Assembly: GCF_001854605.1 (NCBI RefSeq)
Contig: NZ_MKJU01000030.1
Location: forward strand, 249,840 to 313,839
Reading direction: 5' to 3'
Source of the DNA: Pseudoalteromonas amylolytica
GTDB taxonomy: Bacteria > Pseudomonadota > Gammaproteobacteria > Enterobacterales > Alteromonadaceae
DNA length: 64,000 nt
Each line of letters begins with the position of its first letter. The first letter of the stretch is position 1. Shown one piece after another: positions 25,610-33,761 of this stretch. A program made the translations under genes and the position numbers. The notes below the pieces were generated by a model that worked only from the letters and a program-made list of their open reading frames with translations, was not told the origin of the DNA and made no database searches.

Positions 25610-26358
25610 TTAGGTGCAAATAGGACGTCGAGATCGTCTTTTTCTTTTTCTTTTTTCTTTTTAACCGCAGACGCATTGGATGCCTTAAGCTCGGTACTTA
25701 TCTCATCTAGATAGGTTGTGAGCTGTGCTTTTTTCTCTTCAACGTATTCATCTGTATAGCTTACAGAGTTGATAGTCGCATATGCCTTTTCAAAATATTG
25801 GCGCGCCGAACCAACCATGTTAGCGGTTCTAGCAGATACGCCGCGTTTGATCTGACTTTCTACATTAATACGCAGTTGTAACTTTTCCAGTCGTCTATCT
25901 TCGGCAACGAACAGTTGTGTATCAACCTTACCTTTAGAGTGCTCCGTACGAAGTACGTGACGCAGACGCTTTATACCTTGCACCAGAGCGATCAATTGTT
26001 TGTCAGCATCAGGTAAGCTTAAACCATCAACCTGTGACTCTGGGTTAATTGAGGAGCTTAAGCGCTCTTTGGCTTCATTCAGACGGTTTTTCAATTCTTT
26101 ATTTGTTGGAGAAAGCTCAACCATGGTGGTGAGTGCGTCGAAAACTCTGCGTTGTAGAACCCGCAAAATGAGATCTGACATAGGAATGTTAGAGCTATTT
26201 ACGATGATGTCCTCAGATTCCTCAATAATCTTTTTCTGTTTTGCTAATTCCTTTCTACGCTCAGCTTCTTGTTTTTCTCTATGCTGTTGTACGGCACTAA
26301 CCCAAACCGCAATAACGATCAGTGCAACAATTAGCATAATTATAATAGAAACGAACAT
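25597..26358 (-). CDS. Hypothetical membrane-anchored coiled-coil protein upstream of cysB
   Basis: A 253-residue protein not recognised as a named family. One N-terminal membrane helix (about 3-24) is followed by a highly charged coiled coil (about 28-50, EKQEAERRKELAKQKKIIEE) and helical segments to the C-terminus, which ends in a lysine-rich tail (VKKKKEKEKDDLDVLFAPKK). It is probably anchored facing the cytoplasm. It is divergent from cysB, 289 bases away. Its stop is embedded in the bidirectional terminator. Function unknown. Confidence 0.8.
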   Translation of the reverse strand: MFVSIIIMLIVALIVIAVWVSAVQQHREKQEAERRKELAKQKKIIEESEDIIVNSSNIPMSDLILRVLQRRVFDALTTMVELSPTNKELKNRLNEAKERLSSSINPESQVDGLSLPDADKQLIALVQGIKRLRHVLRTEHSKGKVDTQLFVAEDRRLEKLQLRINVESQIKRGVSARTANMVGSARQYFEKAYATINSVSYTDEYVEEKKAQLTTYLDEISTELKASNASAVKKKKEKEKDDLDVLFAPKKKW

Positions 26359-26647
26359 AACAAATTTCTCTTAGACCACGAATCAAAAGATGAATTTTTA
26401 TCTTACATCAATTAATTGCATTCTGAACAGTTTTCCGTTCAGTTGTATGAAAAATAATTTGAAAATCATTATTTATCATTATAGACCAAGACAAGGTTTT
26501 ATCTGATAAACAAACAGATATGTCTAGAGCTATCTCCATAGATGTAATTATGCTAGCCTTAGGAAGATTGGCTTTGTCTCAAGCATATACCATTTAATAG
26601 CGCGCCGTGTTCATTGCCTTGTAAAAACTAAAAAGAAAAAATAAGCT

Positions 26648-27625
26648 ATGAAATTACAACAACTTAGATATATTGTAGAAGTTTTAAACCATAATCTGAA
26701 TGTGTCAGCCACTGCTGAAAGCCTTTATACTTCTCAACCGGGCATATCAAAACAAGTTAGAATGCTGGAAGATGAACTTGGCGTACAAATTTTTGGTCGA
26801 AGTGGTAAGCATTTAACTCATGTCACTAATGCGGGCAATGAGATCATAAATATAGCGCGTGAGATCTTATCTAAGGTCGAAGGCATCAAGGCGGTTGCAA
26901 ACGAACATACATTGCCCGATCAAGGTAAGTTGAACATTGCGACTACCCATACCCAGGCTAGGTATGCGTTGCCGGGTGTTATCCAGGGTTTTATGAAGAA
27001 GTATCCTGCGGTTTCTCTTCATATGCATCAAGGCACCCCACAACAAATATCTGACGCGGCGGCAAGAGGCGATGCTGATTTTGCTATCGCTACGGAGGCA
27101 CTGCATTTATACTCAGATTTAGTGATGTTACCTTGCTATCACTGGAATCGCTCAATCGTAGTTGCTAAGGATCATCCACTTGCTCAAAAAGCACATAATC
27201 TGACTGTACATGATGTAGCAAAATACCCGCTCATTACCTATGTGTTTGGTTTCACTGGCCGCTCTGAATTAGATAAAGCGTTTAACGCGCATGGCTTAGA
27301 GCCTCACATTGTGTTTACTGCCACTGATGCTGACGTCATAAAAACCTATGTGCGCTTGGGCCTTGGAGTGGGGGTGTTGGCATCGATGGCTATTGATAGT
27401 GTGGCTGATAAGGACCTTGTTTGTATCGATGCGAGTCATTTATTTGAAGCCAGTACGACTAAAATTGGCTTCAGAAAGGGCAGCTTTTTGCGAGGTTACA
27501 TGTATGACTTCATTGAACGTTTTGCGCCACACTTGAGCAAAGACTTAGTTGAAAAAGCCAGTTTGCTGCGTAATCAGGATGATGTAGACGCGTTGTTTGC
27601 AGATATTCCGTTACCTATCAAGTGA
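26648..27625 (+). CDS. cysB: LysR-type regulator CysB
   Basis: A 325-residue LysR-family regulator matching CysB, which activates sulfate assimilation and cysteine synthesis in response to acetylserine or thiosulfate. The N-terminal helix-turn-helix (1-60) begins MKLQQLRYIVEV and includes LYTSQPGISKQVRMLEDELG. The ligand domain contains ATTHTQARYALP near 98-109 and GTPQQI near 130, CysB signatures that contact sulfate. The length equals E. coli CysB (324). No sulfur-pathway genes are nearby. Confidence 0.94.
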   Translation: MKLQQLRYIVEVLNHNLNVSATAESLYTSQPGISKQVRMLEDELGVQIFGRSGKHLTHVTNAGNEIINIAREILSKVEGIKAVANEHTLPDQGKLNIATTHTQARYALPGVIQGFMKKYPAVSLHMHQGTPQQISDAAARGDADFAIATEALHLYSDLVMLPCYHWNRSIVVAKDHPLAQKAHNLTVHDVAKYPLITYVFGFTGRSELDKAFNAHGLEPHIVFTATDADVIKTYVRLGLGVGVLASMAIDSVADKDLVCIDASHLFEASTTKIGFRKGSFLRGYMYDFIERFAPHLSKDLVEKASLLRNQDDVDALFADIPLPIK

Positions 27626-27728
27626 TCTCCTAGTTGTTGCGCATGGATTCAATGACTGTGCGCAACGTTGTTTTTCAACTGCTGTAATGAACAGTAATGG
27701 CAGTTTTTTGGGATTAGTCTAACGTTTA

Positions 27729-29219
27729 ATGTGTGTTACCTGTTGGATACATACTGTGGAAGGATTGTCTCAACCAAGCGCTCGCTTTTCTCTTAACCAT
27801 ATATTTTTTGACAGTTTACTCGATAGGCTGTCTGAGTTCTCATTGATTCCTGAGCCGGCGAGTAATCAAACATCTGCTCCGGTTGCACATAATCAAGTCT
27901 TTCTAGGAAAAATCTATACACAGTTTTGTCCCACGGTTGAAACTGTAGAGGCGATGTTGGTGAGCAACAACAAAGTAGTTATTTTGGGCAGCCAGCATGA
28001 AATTGAGCAATATATTACTCGTCTAGATATGAGTGTTCGTTACCAATACTTGGGTGAAGAACAGAGCCTGTGCCCTGGGTTTATAGAGCCGAATATTAAC
28101 TTAATTCTCAGTGCGATACTGCAACAGTGGTCGCATATTGGACCATTTGGCTTTGACTGTGGTTGGCAAAAATTGATGCCCAATTACGGGTTAAATTATA
28201 TTGCGCGCGCATTACTGTATCTTGACAAAGGTTTATCAGCTGAGGATTGGCTGCTAGGTTACGGGCTTTACAGTGTGTTACTGGATGAGAGCGCACAAAC
28301 GAGCCAGCATGATGTTTTTCAACTGGTGCAGCAAGTGTGTATCGATAGACCTGTTGCTATCTTGGATGCCACCAGTGCCATTGCATACGTGAATGAAGCC
28401 GCACTAGAGAAAATATATAGCTATTTGCAGCATCATGATGCGAACCCCTTTGCATCAAAAGCAATGTTTTTTGATTTGGTACGTCGTCAAAATGGTTTAA
28501 TTAACGAACAGTTAGTGTGGTTGGTCGAAGCCTTGCCAGCTAGGCAGCTTAAACGTCAATTAAAAAGTGTGTTTATACAAATTGATGAAATTGTTGCACG
28601 TGCGTATTCGTTGGGTATCACCCATATGGGCACGATTGATACTCACCCATTTGCTCGCAAGTTGCTTAATCTATATCAAAAAACAAATTCAGCAATAAGC
28701 ATAATGGAACCAAGAAATAGTTGGTTACAAGAGTTAAACAGTCTAGCTTGTTTAAGTGAGCAGTATACAGAAGTCGAGCCTGCGGCTAATCGCTCAATAG
28801 CCATTAACATTGGAGAGGTTGGCTATTGCGGTTATGACTGGGTGAAAAGTTATCACGGACAGTCAATGTTACAGCCTTGTCAGCAGTTAATGGATCAAGG
28901 GTATAATGTATGTTTGCAATCAGGGTTTCCTATTTTACCTTTGAGCCCCTTACGTGCTGCGGAGCAAGCCTGTAGCCGAATTATGGAGTATGCGCCAGGC
29001 TGCTATACCCGTCATGAACGGGTCTTGCTACCAGATCAATGTTTGTCAAAGCCCCAGTCACTCAATGCTATTACCAAAGCAGCAGCGGAACACTTAGGGT
29101 CTAACCTCGGCACTTTAAAAGAAGGTGAAACCGCAAACTTCGTTCACTTATCAGCCGATCCACTTGCTAGCAACTCTAATTTTAGGGAGTTGGCTGTGAT
29201 AGCTTGTTACACCAACTAG
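27729..29219 (+). CDS. Degenerate amidohydrolase-family protein (YtcJ-like), probably lacking metal ligands
   Basis: A 496-residue protein related to YtcJ-type amidohydrolases. The family layout is visible: the GFIEP segment near residue 116, GFPILPLSPL near 400 in place of SDWPVSPPNPL, and the C-terminal GTLKEGETANFVHLSADPL near 470-488. But the HxH metal motif reads N-I-N at 122-124 and the conserved aspartate is glycine (SGFP). A metal-dependent hydrolase activity is therefore unlikely. It is intact and long, so it is probably an expressed pseudoenzyme rather than a decayed gene. It follows cysB by 103 bases. The ribosome-binding site is weak and the true start may be internal. Confidence 0.65.
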   Translation: MCVTCWIHTVEGLSQPSARFSLNHIFFDSLLDRLSEFSLIPEPASNQTSAPVAHNQVFLGKIYTQFCPTVETVEAMLVSNNKVVILGSQHEIEQYITRLDMSVRYQYLGEEQSLCPGFIEPNINLILSAILQQWSHIGPFGFDCGWQKLMPNYGLNYIARALLYLDKGLSAEDWLLGYGLYSVLLDESAQTSQHDVFQLVQQVCIDRPVAILDATSAIAYVNEAALEKIYSYLQHHDANPFASKAMFFDLVRRQNGLINEQLVWLVEALPARQLKRQLKSVFIQIDEIVARAYSLGITHMGTIDTHPFARKLLNLYQKTNSAISIMEPRNSWLQELNSLACLSEQYTEVEPAANRSIAINIGEVGYCGYDWVKSYHGQSMLQPCQQLMDQGYNVCLQSGFPILPLSPLRAAEQACSRIMEYAPGCYTRHERVLLPDQCLSKPQSLNAITKAAAEHLGSNLGTLKEGETANFVHLSADPLASNSNFRELAVIACYTN

Positions 29220-29465
29220 CTAACCCAAGATCTTAGAAATTTCATTTATTTTCTTCATTCAATATGATTTACATTTAAATTTTAAATTATCAGTGTGTTA
29301 AGTGATTTTATGTGTGTCAATGTTTACTGTACACATATAAATTCGCGGAGTTATTCATTAAAGTTATGTAAAATATATTGTATACATTGTGTATTTGGTG
29401 TTAATAATTAAAAAGCCCGTTATCAAAAGTGATGGGTTTGGATACACAACATACAAAGGTACATT

Positions 29466-32264
29466 ATGAAACTTAATAAAATAGCGTTAGCTCTGCCTGT
29501 GCTTGGGATGAGCCTAAACTTGACTGTTAGCGCAGCACAGCATTCTGGTTCCGCGCCGACACAGCCTCAAACAGAGCAATCAGTGCAACATATTCACCAT
29601 GGTCATGAACATGAACAAGTGGATGAACGAGCACCTGTTGCTGCGTCCCAGCTTCAGGATGTGACACGTATTAATCCTCAGCTAAAATTGCAACAAGTGA
29701 TGTCATCACAAGCATCAGAAGCGGCGCTAAGTTGTGATGCAAGTGCATTTGCAAATTCTTCAGGCAGCCAGCTGGTTGAGCAAGTTAAATCACAAGGCAG
29801 CAATTGTGTGAATGAGCTATTCACAGCGAGCAGCAGTGATCAAGTAGCAATCTTCACCAGCAGTAAAATGAACACCATCACTGATCATGCACGCACTTTA
29901 GCAACCAGCTACACAGGCTTAGGTGGTGATGAACTAAAAGCGATGTTTTTGTTTATTCGCGCAGGTTTTTACGTAGAGTTTTATAACGACGCGGTGACAT
30001 TTGACAGCCAAGTAGCAATTAACGTTAAAAGTGCCATTGATGTATTTGTAAATAACAGCCACTTTTATGACAACAATGACGAACACGGCAAGGTACTACA
30101 GGAAGTCATAACGACCATGGATAGTGCGGAACTACAGCACGAGTATATCGATGTAGTGCGCCAGTGGTTGCTACGTTTTGATGAGAATTACGCCAATAAC
30201 CGCAATATGCGTAATGCGGTAAATGGTATCTTTAACATCTTATTCCGTGGTCAATGGAATAGTGAGTATGTAACCAAAATTAAAACTGATAGTGCTTTGG
30301 TGAGTGCCTTAGTTGCCTTTACGCAAAAATCTTGGATGGTAGGCTCAGACTCTGAGTTCTTGATTACCAACTCAGCTGGAGAATTAGCAAGGCTTACCCA
30401 GTATCGCCCAAGTGATATCGATGAAGCGGTTACCAATGGTCTGAAAACTTTGTTCTCTACCTACAAGAGCTACGGGTACGGTGATTCACTGTGGCTCAAT
30501 GCTGCTGATGTGGCATCGTATTTTGGTCATTGTAGTGAGTTTAACATTTGTAACTTTGAAGAGAATTTGACACAGCAAGTATTGTCGCAGATTCATCAAT
30601 GTAGCAGTACGATTCGCATCAGAGCACAGGAAATGACAGCAGTTCAGCTTTCTTCAGCATGTGACACCATGGCAGCTGAAGAAACCCGTTTCCACACCCG
30701 CTTAGCGACTAATCAAACACCGGTAGCGGATGACAACAACTCGTTCTTACAGGTGAATATTTTTAATAGCAGTAATGACTATAAAAAATATGCCAAAGTC
30801 ATCTTTAATATTGATACCAACAATGGTGGCATGTACTTAGAAGGGGATCCAAGCAAAACCGACAATCAGGCAAATTTCGTAGCTTATGAAGCAAGCTATG
30901 CTAAAGCTGACCACTATGTTTGGAATTTAGAGCATGAATATGTGCACTATCTAGACGGACGCTTTGATTTGTATGGTGGTTTCAATGCTCCAACAGAAGA
31001 CATTGTATGGTGGACCGAAGGTGTGGCGGAATACATTGCAAATCAGAATGATAATCAGGCTGCCATTGACACGATTAAAGATGGCTCTGTTTATAATCTG
31101 CAACAAGTTTTTGCAACCACTTATGATGGCTTCGACCAAGATAGAATCTACCGTTGGGGTTATCTTGCGGTTCGTTTTATGTTTGAGCGCCATAACGACG
31201 AAGTGAATAAGATGCTAGGCAAAACCCGAGTGGGCGATTGGACAGGTTATAAGTCGTTACTCAATGGTTGGCAGGTAGCTTATGATGCAGAGTTTACGCA
31301 ATGGACACAAGAGCTGGCAGGTGATGTAAACACAGCCCCTGTGGCAGAGGTTAATGGTCCATACAGTGGTGTAGCTGGTGAACCTGTGTCCTTCTCAAGT
31401 AATGGTAGCAGTGACGCGCAAGGCCCGATCGCAAGCTACTTGTGGGACTTTGGTGATGGTAATCAAAGCCAACAAGCGAACCCAACACATACCTATAACG
31501 CCGCGGGCGATTACACTGTGACATTAACTGTTACTGATTCAGAGGGCCTTTCAAACAGTGCCAGTACGAGTGCGCAAATTGAACAAGGGCAGAGCGTGCC
31601 ACAGTTGCAACGCGGTCAAGCGGTCACTATCAATGGTGCGCAAGATGAGCAGTTGCTATTTGTGCTTAGTGTTCCGCAAGGGGCGAGTGACCTAAATATC
31701 GCTATTTCAGGCGGTGACGGAGATGCAGATTTATATGTTCGTTATGGCAGTGAGCCGACACTTAGCAGCTATGACTGTCGTCCGTATGTTGGTGGTAACT
31801 CTGAGCAGTGTGACTTTGCAACACCTCAAGAAGGTCAATACTACGTCATGATAAGAGGCTACAATGCATTTAACAATGTGTCTTTGGTTGCGAACTTCGA
31901 TGCACCCATAGCGTCTCTACCAGATGCCTGTCAAACACAAGCTGCGAAAACGGGTGGACGCGCTACAGCGGGTGAGCTTATCTGTCTTGGTGATCAATCT
32001 GTGATGTGGTTTAGTTTGGAAAATGTCAGCGGACAAGACACCGTTCGTATTGAGACAGCCAACGGTAGTGGTGACTTAAAGCTTGAATATAGCAATGCAG
32101 GCTGGCCAGATGGCAGCAATGTGGATGCGACATCAGATAACCTAGGTAATGCAGAGTGCATTAGTGTTAGTGCACAGTCTCAATATTGGGGTTATTTGAA
32201 AATATCAGGAGACAGTCAAGCCGCTTCTCTAAAAGTTACCTATAACGAAGGTGGTTGTAACTAA
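29466..32264 (+). CDS. Secreted M9 collagenase with PKD and PPC domains
   Basis: A 932-residue extracellular zinc metalloprotease of the Vibrio-type M9 family that degrades collagen. A signal peptide ends near residue 22 (VSA). The M9 N-terminal activator region occupies about 85-380. The catalytic site is HEYVH at 489-493 with the downstream glutamate in WWTEGVAEYIA near 518. A PKD domain with LWDFGDGN spans about 620-700, a PPC domain (DADLYVRYGS, CRPY) about 715-815, and a further beta-rich cysteine-containing domain 818-932. PKD and PPC help bind insoluble collagen and are often removed after secretion. An intrinsic terminator follows. Confidence 0.95.
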   Translation: MKLNKIALALPVLGMSLNLTVSAAQHSGSAPTQPQTEQSVQHIHHGHEHEQVDERAPVAASQLQDVTRINPQLKLQQVMSSQASEAALSCDASAFANSSGSQLVEQVKSQGSNCVNELFTASSSDQVAIFTSSKMNTITDHARTLATSYTGLGGDELKAMFLFIRAGFYVEFYNDAVTFDSQVAINVKSAIDVFVNNSHFYDNNDEHGKVLQEVITTMDSAELQHEYIDVVRQWLLRFDENYANNRNMRNAVNGIFNILFRGQWNSEYVTKIKTDSALVSALVAFTQKSWMVGSDSEFLITNSAGELARLTQYRPSDIDEAVTNGLKTLFSTYKSYGYGDSLWLNAADVASYFGHCSEFNICNFEENLTQQVLSQIHQCSSTIRIRAQEMTAVQLSSACDTMAAEETRFHTRLATNQTPVADDNNSFLQVNIFNSSNDYKKYAKVIFNIDTNNGGMYLEGDPSKTDNQANFVAYEASYAKADHYVWNLEHEYVHYLDGRFDLYGGFNAPTEDIVWWTEGVAEYIANQNDNQAAIDTIKDGSVYNLQQVFATTYDGFDQDRIYRWGYLAVRFMFERHNDEVNKMLGKTRVGDWTGYKSLLNGWQVAYDAEFTQWTQELAGDVNTAPVAEVNGPYSGVAGEPVSFSSNGSSDAQGPIASYLWDFGDGNQSQQANPTHTYNAAGDYTVTLTVTDSEGLSNSASTSAQIEQGQSVPQLQRGQAVTINGAQDEQLLFVLSVPQGASDLNIAISGGDGDADLYVRYGSEPTLSSYDCRPYVGGNSEQCDFATPQEGQYYVMIRGYNAFNNVSLVANFDAPIASLPDACQTQAAKTGGRATAGELICLGDQSVMWFSLENVSGQDTVRIETANGSGDLKLEYSNAGWPDGSNVDATSDNLGNAECISVSAQSQYWGYLKISGDSQAASLKVTYNEGGCN

Positions 32265-32298
32265 TTGATGATTAGGTACTTGTGATAAGCTAATAGCA

Positions 32299-32324
32299 GG
32301 GCGGCCTTTTTGAGCCGCCTTTTT
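32299..32324 (+). terminator. Intrinsic terminator after the collagenase gene
   Basis: GGCGGC and GCCGCC form a GC-rich stem around an 8-base loop (CTTTTTGA), followed by TTTTT. It lies about 35 bases after the collagenase stop. Confidence 0.85.
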
Positions 32325-32463
32325 ATCATCATAATATTGCTGAGTAATAATTCTGGTTGCAAAGCGCAAATCACTGGTTAACACTATAGTCATGTACACT
32401 GCGTAATAGAGTAAACCTATCAAAACACTTCTTCTCCTAAAAAGGTCACTCATCCTATTTGGC

Positions 32464-33216
32464 ATGAGCTGTTTGATGATCACAAGTGGAGTGTTATCTG
32501 CTAAGCAAACGGTGACACTTTATGCTTATCACCTAAAGCCACCTTATCTTATCGATGTTGAGCAAGAACAAGGGTTGTACTTTGACTTTGCGTTGCTACT
32601 TAATCAACACCAAGCAGACTACTCCTTTAAAGTTGAGTATATGCCACGTAAGCGTCTTAACCGCGATATAGAGCAAAACACCTTAGATGGCTTAATTATT
32701 GGTGTAAATCCAGTCTGGTTTCGGGATCAGCAACAGACAAAATTCGCGTGGTCTGAACCTTTTATGACCGACAGAGACGAGTTTGTATCGAATATTTCAG
32801 CGCCGTTCGAATTTGTAGGTCAGGCTTCATTGTATGGCAAAACCGTTGGTGGCGTGAGAGGCTATCACTACTTTCAGGTAGCGCCTGTGGTAAAAATAGA
32901 TAAAGCAACCCAACTTGAGATGGGAACTGAGTTACAGTTGCTGGAAATGCTGGTAAAGAAGCGTATTGAAATTGCGGTGATTAGTAATGCTACCCTGAAC
33001 TATTTATTGGCTAAGAACAAACACTGGGAAAACGCTGTGCACTTGTCAAATCAGCCTCACGAATCATACAGCCGAGCATTACTCGCACCAAAAGATATGC
33101 GTAATGCTGTTGATGTGATAAACACGGTACTTCAAAAGAGCGAATTTAAAGAACAGCTCCAACGGCTGTTAATGCGCTATCACATTACAAACTCAGCACT
33201 AGGTGTAAAAAGCTAA
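32464..33216 (+). CDS. Periplasmic solute-binding protein, family 3 type
   Basis: A 250-residue protein with a short signal sequence (cleaved near residue 13, LSA-KQ) and a family 3 solute-binding fold, as seen in LFAYHLKPPYLI-like YAYHLKPPYL near 20-29, DGLIIGVNP near 73, and FAWSEPFMTDRDEFV near 93. Such proteins bind amino acids or act as sensors. No ABC permease is adjacent, so it may be a stand-alone binding protein of the kind common in Alteromonadales. No longer start is available upstream in frame. Ligand unknown. Confidence 0.8.
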   Translation: MSCLMITSGVLSAKQTVTLYAYHLKPPYLIDVEQEQGLYFDFALLLNQHQADYSFKVEYMPRKRLNRDIEQNTLDGLIIGVNPVWFRDQQQTKFAWSEPFMTDRDEFVSNISAPFEFVGQASLYGKTVGGVRGYHYFQVAPVVKIDKATQLEMGTELQLLEMLVKKRIEIAVISNATLNYLLAKNKHWENAVHLSNQPHESYSRALLAPKDMRNAVDVINTVLQKSEFKEQLQRLLMRYHITNSALGVKS

Positions 33217-33250
33217 GCGAGCCATTGAGTCGCTTAGCACCAACTTGTCA

Positions 33251-33691
33251 TTACCAAGTGCCGGTATTTTCCATTGAAGCCCAAGGCTCTTGTGGCTCTA
33301 AGGCTTTGCCTTTTTGTAACAGCTCAATAGAAATACCATCAGGGGACTTAACAAATGCCATGTGCCCACAACGAGGAGGACGATTGATCACAACTCCTGC
33401 TTGTTGGAGTGTTTGGCAAATAGCGTATATATCGTCAACTGCAAAGGCTAGATGACCAAAGTTTCTGCCACCTGTGTACTGTTCAGGGTCCCAGTTATAA
33501 GTCAGTTCTATGGTTGGTTTAAGAGAGGTTTTGGCTTCTTCTAGTTGGCCTGGAGCTGCCAAGAAAATTAAAGAGAACCTTCCTTGCTCACTGTCATATC
33601 GCTTGACTTCAACCAAGCCCAACAGGTTACAGTAAAAGTTAAGTGATGCGTCTAAATCTTTAACACGCACCATAGTGTGTAAAAAATCCAT
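33251..33691 (-). CDS. VOC-family (glyoxalase-fold) protein, lactoylglutathione lyase-like
   Basis: A 146-residue vicinal-oxygen-chelate protein resembling glyoxalase I. It begins MDFLHTMVRVKDLDASLNFY, has the metal-ligand positions H6 (FLHTMV), glutamate in IELTYNW near 62, histidine in FGHLAFAV near 80, and glutamate in GISIELLQKGK near 125. Glyoxalase I detoxifies methylglyoxal via its glutathione adduct. The catalytic pattern is complete, so a GloA-like role is likely but not certain. It lies between converging or unrelated genes. Confidence 0.87.
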   Translation of the reverse strand: MDFLHTMVRVKDLDASLNFYCNLLGLVEVKRYDSEQGRFSLIFLAAPGQLEEAKTSLKPTIELTYNWDPEQYTGGRNFGHLAFAVDDIYAICQTLQQAGVVINRPPRCGHMAFVKSPDGISIELLQKGKALEPQEPWASMENTGTW

Positions 33692-33761
33692 GTATTGCCC
33701 CTTGTTTCAATTAAGCTATAGACTTATGGTCATTTGCTTAAATAACAAGGGGCAAAGTTCA

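Noticed and set aside
26455..26490. Fur-box-like AT-rich sequence between the coiled-coil gene and cysB
   Set aside because: Only a half-site resembles ATCATTAT; the inverted symmetry required for Fur is poor.
29405..29440. Possible hairpin in the collagenase leader
   Set aside because: The stem AAGCCC/GGGTTT is interrupted by a bulge and contains a wobble pair; there is no T-run or second structure to suggest a riboswitch.
32229..32483. An 84-codon minus-strand frame after the collagenase gene
   Set aside because: It overlaps the collagenase stop, the terminator and the next gene's start, and has no plausible translation signals.
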